Shown: piece after piece, positions 44,294 through 54,300 of the stretch
Numbering within the stretch: the first letter of the stretch is position 1
Layout of the letters: every line of letters starts with the position of its first letter
Source of the DNA: Nitrospira sp. SG-bin1
GTDB lineage: Bacteria; Nitrospirota; Nitrospiria; Nitrospirales; Nitrospiraceae
Length of the DNA: 64,000 bases
NCBI GenBank assembly: GCA_002083365.1
Contig: LVWS01000045.1
Coordinates: 98,319-162,318 of the forward strand
Reading direction: 5' to 3'
Program-made: the position numbers and the translations under genes
The notes under the pieces: generated by a model
Told to the model about the DNA's origin: nothing
Database searches by the model: none
What the model saw: the letters and a program-made list of their open reading frames with translations, nothing else

Positions 44294-45637
44294 ATGAGTC
44301 TCGAAACTATCTGGCAGGAGGTTCTGCAATATATCCAAGGGAAGGTGCCGAAACAGGTGTATGACACGTGGTTCATACCGGTGCATTTGGAACGGATAGA
44401 GAATTCTACGGCGCATATTGGAGTTCCGAATAAATTTTTTGGGGAATGGTTGGATACGCACTATGGCCCTCTTCTGGCAGAGGCTATGGCTACGGCCCGT
44501 GGCGGCGGGCAAGTGGCAGTTGCGTTTACAGTCAGTGAAAAAGGTGTGACACAGCAAGTCGAGTCCCACCCTCAGGTAACTGCGCCCCGTGGAGGAACGC
44601 AGACGAAGCCGCGGCGTGGGATTCAGCTGAACCCCAAATACACGTTCAAGAACTTCGTCGTGGGGGCCGGGAATCAGTTCGCCCATGCAGCGTGCATGGC
44701 GGTGGCGGAACAGCCCGGGCAAACATACAACCCGCTCTTCATTTACGGAGGAGTGGGACTCGGGAAAACGCATCTTCTCAACGCCATAGGCAACCATGTG
44801 GGCGAAAAAAGCGATCTTAGGATTGCGTATCTGACGACCGAACAATTTACCAACGAAGTGATCAACTCGATTCGCTATGACAAGATGATGGATCTCCGGA
44901 AGCGTTACCGGCACATCGATATGCTGATGATCGATGATATTCAGTTTCTGGTGGGAAAAGAACGCACTCAAGAAGAATTCTTTCATACTTTCAATGCTTT
45001 ATATGAAGGCCATAAGCAGATTGTGCTCTCCAGTGATCGTTTTCCCAAGGACATGCCGGATATCGAGGAGCGTTTGAGATCACGCTTTGAATGGGGGCTC
45101 ATCGCGGACTTGCAACCTCCGGATGTGGAGACACGCATCGCCATCCTGAGAAAGAAATCAGAGGATGAAGGGGTGAAACTGCCCGAGGACGTCATCCAAT
45201 TTTTGTCGACCACGATGAAGAGTAATATCCGCGAGCTCGAGGGCAGTCTGGTTCGCTTGGGTGCCTATGCGTCGTTGACCGGACAGGTGATTTCCCTTGA
45301 GCTGGCCAAGAGCGTTCTCCGTGATGTCATCGGGGATAAGAAAAAGATCGTTGCAATGGATGATATTCAAGAAGCCGTCTGTACGCAGTTCCACGTCAAG
45401 ATGACGGAACTGAAATCGCGCCGTCGTAGCAAGACGCTTGTGCACCCTCGCCAGATCGCGATGTATTTGTGCCGGGAGCTGACCGACGCGTCGTATCCGG
45501 AAATAGGACGCCAATTCGGCGGTAAGGACCACACGACCATCATTCACGCCTGTCGCCAAGTCGCGAAGGCCAGGGAGACGGACACGGTCCTGCAAACGAC
45601 GATTGAAGCGTTGAAAGAGCAGATTCTTCGCAGTTAA
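44294..45637 (+). CDS. dnaA: Chromosomal replication initiator DnaA
   Basis: The 447-residue protein binds DnaA boxes and opens the origin. Domain I is at the start (ETIWQEVLQYIQGKVPKQVYDTWF), the AAA+ part has Walker A GGVGLGKTHLLN and Walker B MLMIDDIQFL, and the C-terminal DNA-binding domain has the signature GGKDHTTIIHACRQV. Followed by dnaN 23 bases later. Confidence 0.98.
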   Translation: MSLETIWQEVLQYIQGKVPKQVYDTWFIPVHLERIENSTAHIGVPNKFFGEWLDTHYGPLLAEAMATARGGGQVAVAFTVSEKGVTQQVESHPQVTAPRGGTQTKPRRGIQLNPKYTFKNFVVGAGNQFAHAACMAVAEQPGQTYNPLFIYGGVGLGKTHLLNAIGNHVGEKSDLRIAYLTTEQFTNEVINSIRYDKMMDLRKRYRHIDMLMIDDIQFLVGKERTQEEFFHTFNALYEGHKQIVLSSDRFPKDMPDIEERLRSRFEWGLIADLQPPDVETRIAILRKKSEDEGVKLPEDVIQFLSTTMKSNIRELEGSLVRLGAYASLTGQVISLELAKSVLRDVIGDKKKIVAMDDIQEAVCTQFHVKMTELKSRRRSKTLVHPRQIAMYLCRELTDASYPEIGRQFGGKDHTTIIHACRQVAKARETDTVLQTTIEALKEQILRS

Positions 45638-45660
45638 GGGCTTTGACGGGAGAATTCTCC

Positions 45661-46788
45661 ATGAAAATACGCATTGGTCGGGATGAGTTATTGACGGGAC
45701 TGCAAAGGGTCCAGGGTGTCGTCGAGAAACGGAACACGATGCCGATTCTGTCGAACATCCTCTTGGAAGCCAAGCAGGACGGCGTGGAAATCGTGGCGAC
45801 GGACCTCGAGATCGGCATGCGCGGCCTGTACAAGGGGACCGTGCTGTCGACCGGCGGGGTCACCATTTCGGCGAGGAAGCTGTTCGAAATCGTCAAAGAA
45901 CTACCGACCGGTGACATTGAACTCACGGCGAGCGACAACAACTGGACCACTATTCAAGCTGGAAAGAGCCAGTTCAAGGTCGTGGGCCTCCCCAGCGGCG
46001 AATATCCCGCGTTGCCGACGATCGAACGAGAGGGATTGATTCCCCTCGCGGGAGAAGGACTGCTGGAGTTGATCCGGAAGACGCTCTTTGCCGCCGGGGA
46101 TAACGATGCCCGGTATATCTTGAACGGCCTTCTGGTTACCCTGGTGGCGACGGACAAGAAAACCACTCTTCGCCTCGTCGGCACGGACGGCCATCGTTTG
46201 GCGGTGGCGGAGCAGGAAGTCGGCCAGGCGGGCAGCAAAGGACTGCCGCAGGAAATGAAAGCGATCATCCCGAAGAAAGCTGCGCATGAAATCCGTCATC
46301 TCTTGGAGGAAGGGGGAGATGCCGAGCCGCTCATCGGTTTTTCCAAGAACCTTATGATCTTCCGTAAGAGTGGGTTACTGTTGACGTCGCGGTTGATGGA
46401 AGGCAACTACCCCAATTACCAACAGGTCATTCCAAAAGAAAGCGGGAAGAAGATCACCGTGAACCGCAATGAGATGGAAAGCGCGCTGCGCCGTGTATCG
46501 GTGCTGTCCAAGGATAAAGCCAGCGCCGTAAAGGTTTCCTTCGTACCGGGCAAGATGACCCTGTTCTCCAGCAGTCCGGACTACGGGGAAGCCACCGAAG
46601 AATTGCCGGCCCGATATGACGGAGAGAGCCTGAACACGGGATTCAATGCTCGATATCTCCTGGATGTCTTCAGTGTGATGGACGGGGAAACCATCTCGCT
46701 TCAGATGGAAACGCCGCTGAGTCCCTGTCTGATCCAGGAGCCTGAAAGTCCGGGATTCAGGTGCGTGGTCATGCCCGTGAAGATTTAG
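45661..46788 (+). CDS. dnaN: DNA polymerase III beta sliding clamp
   Basis: The clamp holds polymerase on DNA. From ATG 45661 (GGAG eight bases upstream) the protein has 375 residues with the three-domain pattern: KNTMPILSN (here RNTMPILSNIL), TDGHRLAVAEQ in domain II and FNARYLLDVF and CVVMPVKI at the end. It is loaded by DnaX (7164-8960). Confidence 0.97.
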   Translation: MKIRIGRDELLTGLQRVQGVVEKRNTMPILSNILLEAKQDGVEIVATDLEIGMRGLYKGTVLSTGGVTISARKLFEIVKELPTGDIELTASDNNWTTIQAGKSQFKVVGLPSGEYPALPTIEREGLIPLAGEGLLELIRKTLFAAGDNDARYILNGLLVTLVATDKKTTLRLVGTDGHRLAVAEQEVGQAGSKGLPQEMKAIIPKKAAHEIRHLLEEGGDAEPLIGFSKNLMIFRKSGLLLTSRLMEGNYPNYQQVIPKESGKKITVNRNEMESALRRVSVLSKDKASAVKVSFVPGKMTLFSSSPDYGEATEELPARYDGESLNTGFNARYLLDVFSVMDGETISLQMETPLSPCLIQEPESPGFRCVVMPVKI

Positions 46789-46964
46789 CGGGGAGACTGA
46801 AAGGGTCCGCCTGCATTGTGTCGCAACGGCGGAGACGTGACGTCCCCCTGCGTAGGTCTCGCCTCTGGCTGTAACTCGGCGGGACATCTTTTGGAATACG
46901 CTTCCGATGTATCATAAGGCCGGACGATTCGACGTGTGCACTTCAACGGACTCTTAGGAAACGG

Positions 46965-49433
46965 ATGACCACAGACGATTCTTCCCGACCCAAGTCAGAC
47001 AGCTACAGCGCCGATCAGATCAAAGTCCTCGAAGGCCTCGATGCCGTGCGAAAGCGCCCGGCGATGTACATCGGGAGCACCGGCGTCGACGGACTTCATC
47101 ATTTGGTCTATGAAGTCGTCGACAATAGCGTCGACGAACACATGGCCGGCTTCGGCGAGGCGATCGAGGTCATGATCCATATCGATGGGAGTGTGACGGT
47201 CATCGACAATGGACGGGGTATTCCCACCGGCATGCATCCCACGCAAAAGAAGTCCGCCGCCGAAGTAGCCCTGACCGTCCTTCATGCGGGCGGCAAGTTC
47301 GAGCAGGGAGCCTACACCGTCTCCGGCGGCTTGCACGGGGTCGGTATCTCCGTTGTGAACGCCTTGTCGGAATGGCTTGAGCTGGAGATTTGGCAGGACG
47401 GCCAAGTGTTCGAACAACGATATGAACGGGGCAAGCCCGATGCACCTCTCAATGCGACAGGCAAGACAAAACGCCGAGGGACCAAGGTTCGGTTCAAACC
47501 GGACGGCCAGATCTTCGAGACGCTGGAATTCAGCTTCGACGTCCTGGCCCAGCGGCTCCGGGAGCTCGCCTTTCTCAATAAAGGCTTGGCCATCACCCTT
47601 CGAGATGAGCGCAAGGAACCGGCGAAAGAGCAAGTGTTCTTGTACAAGGGCGGCATCGTGTCGTTCGTCGAGCATCTCAACGAAGCCAAAACGCCGTTAC
47701 ACAAGCCGATCTATGTCAAGGTCGAAAAGCCCGAAATGATCCTTGAAGTGGCGCTCCAGTACAACGACAGTTACGCGGAGAACCTGTTTTCATTCGCGAA
47801 CAACATCAACACCAAGGAAGGCGGCACGCATTTGGTCGGGTTCAAAGCCGCCCTCACCAGGACGATCAACAATTATGCCAATGCCAATGATCTGCTCAAG
47901 AAAGAAACCGAATCGCTGACCGGAGACGATGTGCGGGAAGGGCTCACGGCGGTCGTCAGCGTCAAGGTGCGCAATCCGCAGTTCGAGGGTCAGACGAAAG
48001 CCAAGCTCGGAAACAGCGAGGTCAAAGGTGTTGTCGAGGCCGCCGTCAACGAGGCCTTGGGAAATTATTTCGAGGAAAATCCTCCGGTGGCTCGAAAGAT
48101 CATCGGCAAAGCCGTCGACGCCGCCCGTGCGAGGGAAGCGGCTCGGAAAGCCAAGGATTTGATCCGGCGCAAGAGCGCGCTCGATGGTGGCTCGCTTCCC
48201 GGAAAGTTGGCCGATTGTTCTGAAAAAGATCCGGCCTTGAGCGAACTCTACATCGTGGAAGGTGATTCGGCGGGCGGATCCGCGAAGCAAGGGCGTGATC
48301 GAAAGTTTCAGGCGATTTTGCCGCTTAAAGGGAAGATCTTGAACGTCGAGAAGGCACGGTTCGACAAGATGCTCTCCAGCGATGAGATCAGGACGCTCAT
48401 CATGGCACTGGGCACCGGCATCGGTCGCAAGCGAGAAGAGAGCGACAAGACGGAGAAAGATACGTTCGATATCGCCAAGGCTCGTTACCACAAAATCATC
48501 CTCATGACCGACGCCGATGTGGACGGCAGCCATATCAGAACCTTGCTCTTGACGTTCTTTTTCCGGCAGATGCCTGAGTTGATCGAACGGGGCTATGTCT
48601 ACATCGCTCAGCCTCCGTTATTCAAAGTCAAAAAGGGCAAGACCGAGCGATACCTCAAAGACGAAGGGGCGCTGAACGAATACCTGGCCGATTTGGCGGT
48701 CGAGGATGTCGAACTGTACATGGAAGGGGTTCAAGACTATGTGACCGGACGCCGGCTGCTGCCAATCCTCAAAAAAATGATCGCCTTCGAAACGTTGCTC
48801 GGCCGGTTCAACAAGAAATCACACGAAGCCGTGATGCTGCGGGCCTTTGTCGATGAACCCGGGCTGGATCGCGACCTGCTCAAGGATCGTGCGGCGCTCC
48901 AACGATCGATCGAAAACATCGGGCGGTCGCTCGCCGTCGCCTTACCGAAAGTGACGGCGCTCTTCGACGTAGTGGATGACGAAGAACATCAGTCGAACAA
49001 GGTGGTCTGTCGGCTACACATGAACGGGGTCACTCATGAATTGGACGTCACCCATGACCTCGTCGGTTCGGCGGACTTCCGTGAACTGCAGAAACTAACT
49101 CCGTCCGCTATTGGACTAGGGCGCCCCCCCTACAAACTCAAAGCCAAGGGACAAGAAAGTTTCCATCGAGCGACCGATGAGTTGGTGAAGGCGATCTTGG
49201 ACATGGGGAAGCAGGGGCTCGGCATCCAGCGCTACAAAGGGCTGGGCGAGATGAACCCGGGACAGCTCTGGGAAACGACCATGAATCCCGAGGTGAGGAC
49301 GCTCTTGAGAGTGACGCTCGAAGATCTCACCGGCGTCGATGAAATCTTTACGATCTTGATGGGCGATGAGGTCGAACCGCGGCGCAACTTCATTCAAACC
49401 CATGCCCTTGAGGTAAGGAATCTTGACGTATAG
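46965..49433 (+). CDS. gyrB: DNA gyrase subunit B
   Basis: The 822-residue ATPase subunit of gyrase: ATP-binding region (VYEVVDNSVDEHMAG, DNGRGIPTGMH, GGLHGVGISVVNALS), Toprim region EGDSAGGSAKQGRDR with PLKGKILNVEKAR and TDADVDGSHIRTLLL. No recF lies between dnaN and gyrB, unlike in many genomes; the gap is 176 bases. Confidence 0.97.
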   Translation: MTTDDSSRPKSDSYSADQIKVLEGLDAVRKRPAMYIGSTGVDGLHHLVYEVVDNSVDEHMAGFGEAIEVMIHIDGSVTVIDNGRGIPTGMHPTQKKSAAEVALTVLHAGGKFEQGAYTVSGGLHGVGISVVNALSEWLELEIWQDGQVFEQRYERGKPDAPLNATGKTKRRGTKVRFKPDGQIFETLEFSFDVLAQRLRELAFLNKGLAITLRDERKEPAKEQVFLYKGGIVSFVEHLNEAKTPLHKPIYVKVEKPEMILEVALQYNDSYAENLFSFANNINTKEGGTHLVGFKAALTRTINNYANANDLLKKETESLTGDDVREGLTAVVSVKVRNPQFEGQTKAKLGNSEVKGVVEAAVNEALGNYFEENPPVARKIIGKAVDAARAREAARKAKDLIRRKSALDGGSLPGKLADCSEKDPALSELYIVEGDSAGGSAKQGRDRKFQAILPLKGKILNVEKARFDKMLSSDEIRTLIMALGTGIGRKREESDKTEKDTFDIAKARYHKIILMTDADVDGSHIRTLLLTFFFRQMPELIERGYVYIAQPPLFKVKKGKTERYLKDEGALNEYLADLAVEDVELYMEGVQDYVTGRRLLPILKKMIAFETLLGRFNKKSHEAVMLRAFVDEPGLDRDLLKDRAALQRSIENIGRSLAVALPKVTALFDVVDDEEHQSNKVVCRLHMNGVTHELDVTHDLVGSADFRELQKLTPSAIGLGRPPYKLKAKGQESFHRATDELVKAILDMGKQGLGIQRYKGLGEMNPGQLWETTMNPEVRTLLRVTLEDLTGVDEIFTILMGDEVEPRRNFIQTHALEVRNLDV

Positions 49434-49486
49434 CGTGGCATCGGCCAACTCAACCGTGGAGCCTGGGTTGATCGGCCGATTGACGA

Positions 49487-51988
49487 ATGGCAGTGGACGA
49501 GGAGTTCGGAATGCCCTTTGACGAGCGTTTGGGCCACATCGCGATCGAAGATGAGATGAAGTCGTCGTACCTCGATTACGCGATGAGCGTGATCGTAGGT
49601 CGCGCGCTGCCCGACGTCCGCGACGGACTCAAGCCGGTCCATCGCCGTATCTTGTTCGGCATGAACGAAATGGGCCTCGCCTCCAATCGGGCCTACCGCA
49701 AGTCGGCCAAGATCGTGGGCGAGATCATGGGCAACTATCACCCCCACGGTGATACGGCCATTTACGACACCCTCGTACGGATGGCGCAGGACTTCAACAT
49801 GCGTTATCCCCTCGTCGACGGTCAGGGAAATTATGGGTCGATGGACGGCGATTCAGCGGCCGCCATGCGCTACACTGAAGCGCGCATGACCAAACTTGCC
49901 GAGGAGATGCTGGCCGACATCGACAAGGAAACAGTTGATTTCGGCCCGAACTACGACGAATCGAGGCAGGAACCGCTGGTGTTGCCGACGAGGGTGCCCA
50001 ATCTCCTCATTAACGGAGCGGGGGGCATCGCGGTTGGTTATGCCACGAATATACCGACGCACAACATTGCTGAGATCATCGATGGGTTGCTCCTGCTGTT
50101 GGATAGTCCGGATGTCACGATCGCCCAGCTGATGAAGAAGATCCCCGGGCCTGATTTCCCCACGGCCGGGTTCATTTACGGCATGAGCGGGATCAAGGAA
50201 GCCTACGAGACCGGCCGGGGACTCTTGACGTTGCGGGCGAAAGTGGTCGTGGAGACCGATGAACGCACCGATCGCGAACGGCTGATCGTGACGGAGATTC
50301 CCTATCAAGTCAACAAAGTGTCATTGATCAAGAAGATTGCCGAGTTGGTTCAGGATGACCGGATCAAAGGCATCTCCGACCTGCGGGACGAATCATCGGA
50401 TCGCGAAGGGGTCCGAGTGGTCATCGAGCTGAAGCGAGGCGAGATCCCGCTGGTGGTGCTGAACAATCTGTACAAGCACACGCCGCTTGAAACCACCTTC
50501 GGAGTCATCATGCTGGCGCTGGTGAACAATCGTCCGGAGATTCTGAACCTCAAGCAGATTCTCCATCATTTTCTCGAGCATCGACGGGAAGTCGTGGTGC
50601 GACGGACGGCCTTCGAACTCCGAAAAGCGGAGGAGCGGGCGCATATCCTCGAAGGACTCAAGATCGCGCTCGACAATTTGGATGCCGTCATCACGCTCAT
50701 CAGGGGATCGCAATCCCCCGATGAGGCCCGAGCCGGATTGATGCGGCAGTTCGGCCTGACCGAGATACAGGCCAACGCCATCCTCGACATGCGACTTCAG
50801 CGCTTGACACAGCTGGAACGCACCAAGCTCATCGAGGAATACCAGGAAGTGCTCAAGCAGATTGAATATCTGAAATCCGTGCTCGCCAGCGAAGCTCTGG
50901 TCCGGACCATCATCAAAGACGAGCTGACCGAAATACGCGAGGCCTACAAGGACGAGCGGCGGACGCAAATCGTCAAAGAAGAAGCGGAGATCAGTCTGGA
51001 AGACCTGATCGCAGCGGAAGAAGTGGTCGTGACCATTTCCCACGCCGGCTACATCAAACGCAATGCCGTGTCCCTCTATCGCGCCCAGCGACGCGGGGGA
51101 AAGGGCAAGATCGGCATGGGAATCAAGGAGGAAGACTTCGTCGAAAACCTCTTCACCGCCTCCACCCATGATTCACTGCTTTTTTTCACCGATGCCGGCA
51201 AGGTCTATTGGTTGAAAGTCCATGAGATACCGGAGGCGAGTCGGGCGGCGAAGGGCAAAGCCCTTGTGAATCTGCTTGCTCTGTCAGGAAGCGAAAAAGT
51301 CACGGCCACGCTGCCGGTGAAAGAATTCCGAGACGACCGCTATATCGTGATGGGCACCAAGAAGGGCATCATCAAAAAGACGGAACTCTCCGCATTCAGC
51401 AATCCACGGCAAGGCGGGATCATTGCGTTGGGACTCGAGGGCGGCGATAAACTGATCGGAGTTCAACTGACCGATGGCCAACGGGAGATTCTCCTTGGGA
51501 CTAGGCAGGGCATCACCATTCGATTCAAAGAAGAAGAAGTGAGGCCGATGGGTCGGACCGCGTATGGCGTGAAAGGGATCACGCTTGAAGAAGGAAACGA
51601 AGTCATCGGCATGGAAACCATTACCCCCGATTCCACCACTTCGATCTTGACTGTCACGGAAGGCGGCTACGGCAAACGAACACCCGTTGGCGAATATCGT
51701 ATTCAGGGTCGTGGCGGGAAGGGCATCATCAGCGTCAAGACGACCGAGCGCAATGGACTGGCCATCGGTTTTCTCCAAGTACGCGACGGCGACGAAATCA
51801 TGTTGATCGCCGCGCAAGGGAAGGTGCTTCGTTGCAAGGTGGAGGACATCCGTGAAATCGGCCGCAATACCCAAGGCGTGCGCATTCTGGACCTGGACGG
51901 CGAAGGAGACCGAGTCGTAGGTGTCGCCAGGCTCGCGGAAGCGGTCGAACGGGAGGACGCGGGATCGGAAGAACCCCCCGAGGCCTAA
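49487..51988 (+). CDS. gyrA: DNA gyrase subunit A
   Basis: Subunit A breaks and rejoins DNA with Tyr129 (AAMRYTEARMTK). The 833 residues end with a beta-pinwheel that has the GyrA box QRRGGKG near residue 530, which identifies gyrase rather than topoisomerase IV. It starts 53 bases after gyrB. Confidence 0.97.
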   Translation: MAVDEEFGMPFDERLGHIAIEDEMKSSYLDYAMSVIVGRALPDVRDGLKPVHRRILFGMNEMGLASNRAYRKSAKIVGEIMGNYHPHGDTAIYDTLVRMAQDFNMRYPLVDGQGNYGSMDGDSAAAMRYTEARMTKLAEEMLADIDKETVDFGPNYDESRQEPLVLPTRVPNLLINGAGGIAVGYATNIPTHNIAEIIDGLLLLLDSPDVTIAQLMKKIPGPDFPTAGFIYGMSGIKEAYETGRGLLTLRAKVVVETDERTDRERLIVTEIPYQVNKVSLIKKIAELVQDDRIKGISDLRDESSDREGVRVVIELKRGEIPLVVLNNLYKHTPLETTFGVIMLALVNNRPEILNLKQILHHFLEHRREVVVRRTAFELRKAEERAHILEGLKIALDNLDAVITLIRGSQSPDEARAGLMRQFGLTEIQANAILDMRLQRLTQLERTKLIEEYQEVLKQIEYLKSVLASEALVRTIIKDELTEIREAYKDERRTQIVKEEAEISLEDLIAAEEVVVTISHAGYIKRNAVSLYRAQRRGGKGKIGMGIKEEDFVENLFTASTHDSLLFFTDAGKVYWLKVHEIPEASRAAKGKALVNLLALSGSEKVTATLPVKEFRDDRYIVMGTKKGIIKKTELSAFSNPRQGGIIALGLEGGDKLIGVQLTDGQREILLGTRQGITIRFKEEEVRPMGRTAYGVKGITLEEGNEVIGMETITPDSTTSILTVTEGGYGKRTPVGEYRIQGRGGKGIISVKTTERNGLAIGFLQVRDGDEIMLIAAQGKVLRCKVEDIREIGRNTQGVRILDLDGEGDRVVGVARLAEAVEREDAGSEEPPEA

Positions 51989-52013
51989 CCGCACCGAGCC
52001 GCGCGGTTGTTCC

Positions 52014-52625
52014 ATGCACGAGCAGGTACCGACGTCCATCCCTCCCGGCGGTCCCAAGACCAAGAAGCCGCTTGATATCGTCGTGAAGTTCGCGCTGGCC
52101 GTCTTTGCAGGATCCTTCGCCTTGATTTGGGGCGGCATGTATCTGAGCCGTCCCGATCGATCAATTCCTCCCTATACGGTCGGCGCGCAATCAGGCCACG
52201 TCGTCACAACGGACGTTCCCCGCGGGACGACCGATGAGGAGATTGAATCGCTGGTAAGGCGTTTCCGAAAGGTCGGCCACCAAACACACGATTTCGCCCG
52301 CATGAAGATCTATCCCACGACTCCGGGGGATCCCAGTGGTCCGTACAGCCAGATCCTGATTTACGTGTTTGACGACCATGGGTGGACCGATCCGGAAGTC
52401 TTGGAGAAGTATGTGGCCGGAGATGAGGCGGTCGTCAAGGGGTATGAACGATCCATGCGCGGATACTATCGCTTGCGGGATCAGGATGAAGAAGGAGGGT
52501 TGGGGCCCATCTTGAAGACTGGTCAAGTTTCCAGCGACACCAGGATCCTCTTTAAAGGACGCGTGACGGATCCTTTACCGGTGGAGGCGGAGTCTGGACG
52601 AGGTAAGCCGATATCACCTTTCTGA
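52014..52625 (+). CDS. Membrane-anchored protein of unknown function
   Basis: The frame is open from inside gyrA, but ATG 52014 is the probable start. The 203-residue protein has one N-terminal membrane helix (about 23-45, FALAVFAGSFALIWGGMYL), then a soluble, charged part (RGTTDEEIESLVRRFRKVG, SQILIYVFDDHGWTDPEVLEKY). It starts 25 bases after gyrA. Its 3' end overlaps the convergent dciA gene by 74 bases. No family is recognised. Confidence 0.65.
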   Translation: MHEQVPTSIPPGGPKTKKPLDIVVKFALAVFAGSFALIWGGMYLSRPDRSIPPYTVGAQSGHVVTTDVPRGTTDEEIESLVRRFRKVGHQTHDFARMKIYPTTPGDPSGPYSQILIYVFDDHGWTDPEVLEKYVAGDEAVVKGYERSMRGYYRLRDQDEEGGLGPILKTGQVSSDTRILFKGRVTDPLPVEAESGRGKPISPF

Positions 52626-53055
52626 AGTGCTCGCGTAGCGCGGAATCCTGGATGGCCGTGGTATGTAAGACCACTTCGGCCCAAGATTCATTGGTCTGAG
52701 GGGATCGGACGTCCGCATCGGGACTCACCGGGGAGGAGTTCGTATCGTCAGGAATCTCTCCGACGCGAAACGCGATGTCGGTTACAAACCCTGCTCCTGC
52801 CTCAGCCTGCAGCTTCGCCAAAAGCGCCGGTTTGAGGAATGCCAGCTGTTGCAGCCAGACGGAGTTCCTGACGACGAGGTACAGCTTTTTGAAGCGAATC
52901 TGGGTCGGCCTGGTGTGGGAAGCCATGGGCTCGCCCACAATGTCGCGCCACCGATGCTGTAAACGAAGTTCCACCAGTCTGGATTCGAGACCGAGCCGCT
53001 TGGAGAGCCCTGAGAGGATGCTGCCGAAGGAATTGAATGTACCCTGGGCGGCCAT
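52552..53055 (-). CDS. dciA: DciA-type (DUF721) replicative helicase-associated protein
   Basis: The 167-residue protein has the DUF721 domain in its front half (SILSGLSKRLGLESRLVELRLQHRWRDIVGE, then SHTRPTQIRFKKLYLVVRNSVWLQQLAFLK, here shown in parts). DciA helps place DnaB in bacteria without DnaC or DnaI. A long tail follows. It lies antisense to the neighbours, and its 3' end overlaps the convergent membrane protein gene. Location near dnaA and gyrAB suits a replication role. Confidence 0.85.
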   Translation of the reverse strand: MAAQGTFNSFGSILSGLSKRLGLESRLVELRLQHRWRDIVGEPMASHTRPTQIRFKKLYLVVRNSVWLQQLAFLKPALLAKLQAEAGAGFVTDIAFRVGEIPDDTNSSPVSPDADVRSPQTNESWAEVVLHTTAIQDSALREHFRKVISAYLVQTPPPPVKDPSRVL

Positions 53056-53107
53056 GTGCCATCATAGGCGGTAGCGGAGACCGAGATCAAGGCGCCGGAG
53101 TCGAATC

Positions 53108-53581
53108 ATGGCTAAAGAAACGGAGGATCAGGGGAAGGTGGTGGCCACCAATCGCAAGGCTTATCACGATTATTTTATCGAAGAAAAGTTCGAGGCCGGG
53201 ATCGTGCTCAAAGGTACCGAGGTGAAATCACTCCGGGACAGACGAGTAAACTTGCAGGACAGTTATGCGGGCGTCAAAGAGGGCGAGGTCTTTCTCTACC
53301 ATTGCCACATCAGTCCCTATAGTCACGGCAACATTATGAACCATGATCCGGTCAGGACCCGCAAACTGCTCCTGCATCGCAAGGAAATCAACAAGCTCCT
53401 GGGGAAAACCCAGCAAAAGGGCCTCACTCTGATCCCGCTTCGGATCTATTTTTCAGAACGAGGTCAAGCCAAGGTCGAGCTGGGGTTAGCCAAAGGAAAG
53501 AAACAGCATGATCGCAGAGAATCGATCAAGGCTCGGGAAGCCGGTAGAGAAGTGGAGCGGGCAATCAAAGAACGGAAGTAG
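53108..53581 (+). CDS. smpB: SsrA-binding protein SmpB
   Basis: SmpB brings tmRNA to stalled ribosomes. The 157-residue protein shows NRKAYHDYFIEEKFEAGIVLKGTEVKSLR, an intact core (VFLYHCHISPYSHG) and the basic C-terminal tail (KKQHDRRESIKAREAGREV, given in parts). The tmRNA gene was not found nearby. Products tagged through SmpB would go to ClpXP (clpX at 2988-4244). Confidence 0.96.
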   Translation: MAKETEDQGKVVATNRKAYHDYFIEEKFEAGIVLKGTEVKSLRDRRVNLQDSYAGVKEGEVFLYHCHISPYSHGNIMNHDPVRTRKLLLHRKEINKLLGKTQQKGLTLIPLRIYFSERGQAKVELGLAKGKKQHDRRESIKAREAGREVERAIKERK

Positions 53582-53804
53582 GACGGGAGTTCGTTGTCTG
53601 TGTCAGTTGACGGTCGAAAATTCATCCTTCGTTCGGCATTTCCCGAACCAGTAGAGAGCAAGGGTACCGCGCCGTGTTGCCGTCCGTTGTTGGCACCGGC
53701 CTACACGGCGCGTAGTGAGATCCTTCAAAAGCCCTAGTCTCCACGGCCTCTCCCTTCTCATCAAGAAAGAAGACGGATCCACTCTCTCACTCCCACTGCC
53801 GCTA

Positions 53805-53888
53805 CTAGTCACGATCCAGGTACACTGCTTTATACATCGCTCCAAAAACAGCCGTCAGTGCGAGCAACGCAAAAAATATCGTCATCAT
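53805..53888 (-). CDS. Microprotein 1, single membrane helix (27 residues)
   Basis: ATG 53888 (or 53885) is preceded by AAGGAGGTGA nine bases upstream, a near-perfect ribosome binding site. The peptide is one hydrophobic helix (IFFALLALTAVFGAMY) with a charged end (LDRD). It shares the pattern LxA-x-FGxxY with microprotein 2, so they are probably paralogs. A palindrome lies about 75 bases upstream. No known small family fits. Confidence 0.65.
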   Translation of the reverse strand: MMTIFFALLALTAVFGAMYKAVYLDRD

Positions 53889-53963
53889 GACCCCTTCACC
53901 TCCTTCTACCTTTCATATGCTGCTAATGATAGCGTTCCAAAATGAATGCTGGATGATGAAATT

Positions 53964-53979
53964 ATGAAGATATCTTCAT
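53964..53979. promoter_or_regulatory. Palindrome, operator-like copy 1
   Basis: ATGAAGATATCTTCAT is a perfect 16-base palindrome containing TGAAGA-N2-TCTTCA. It lies upstream of microprotein 1. The same half-sites occur at 54301-54314 before microprotein 2. Confidence 0.55.
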
Positions 53980-54141
53980 CGTCCATGGCTCTCAGGGTTC
54001 GTGCTACTTCAATCGACTTTCGATCGGCGCCACGGTTTAGATCGGACAGTCGGGAGGTCGCTACCCTGTAGCGGCGTGTCAACGGGTACGCGTCCTCCGC
54101 GTTCCAAGAGGATCAGCCCACGCGATCGACTTAGACTCACC

Positions 54142-54222
54142 TCATCTACTGGCAAGCTGCAGCATGGTGTACAACACACCGAATATGGCAGCTAGTAAGA
54201 ATACTTCGATAAAGGAAATCAT
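54142..54222 (-). CDS. Microprotein 2, single membrane helix (26 residues)
   Basis: ATG 54222 has AAAGGGGGGTGA upstream. The peptide is a single helix (IEVFLLAAIFGVLYTML) with a basic end. It is a likely paralog of microprotein 1, matching LLA-x-x-FGxxY. A palindrome of the same sequence class lies about 80 bases upstream. Confidence 0.65.
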   Translation of the reverse strand: MISFIEVFLLAAIFGVLYTMLQLASR

Positions 54223-54300
54223 GTCGCTCACCCCCCTTTCACTTTCTTAAAGTACCTACGTTACCTACGCCTTTAAGATGAAGCCTCCATGAGGGGATGG

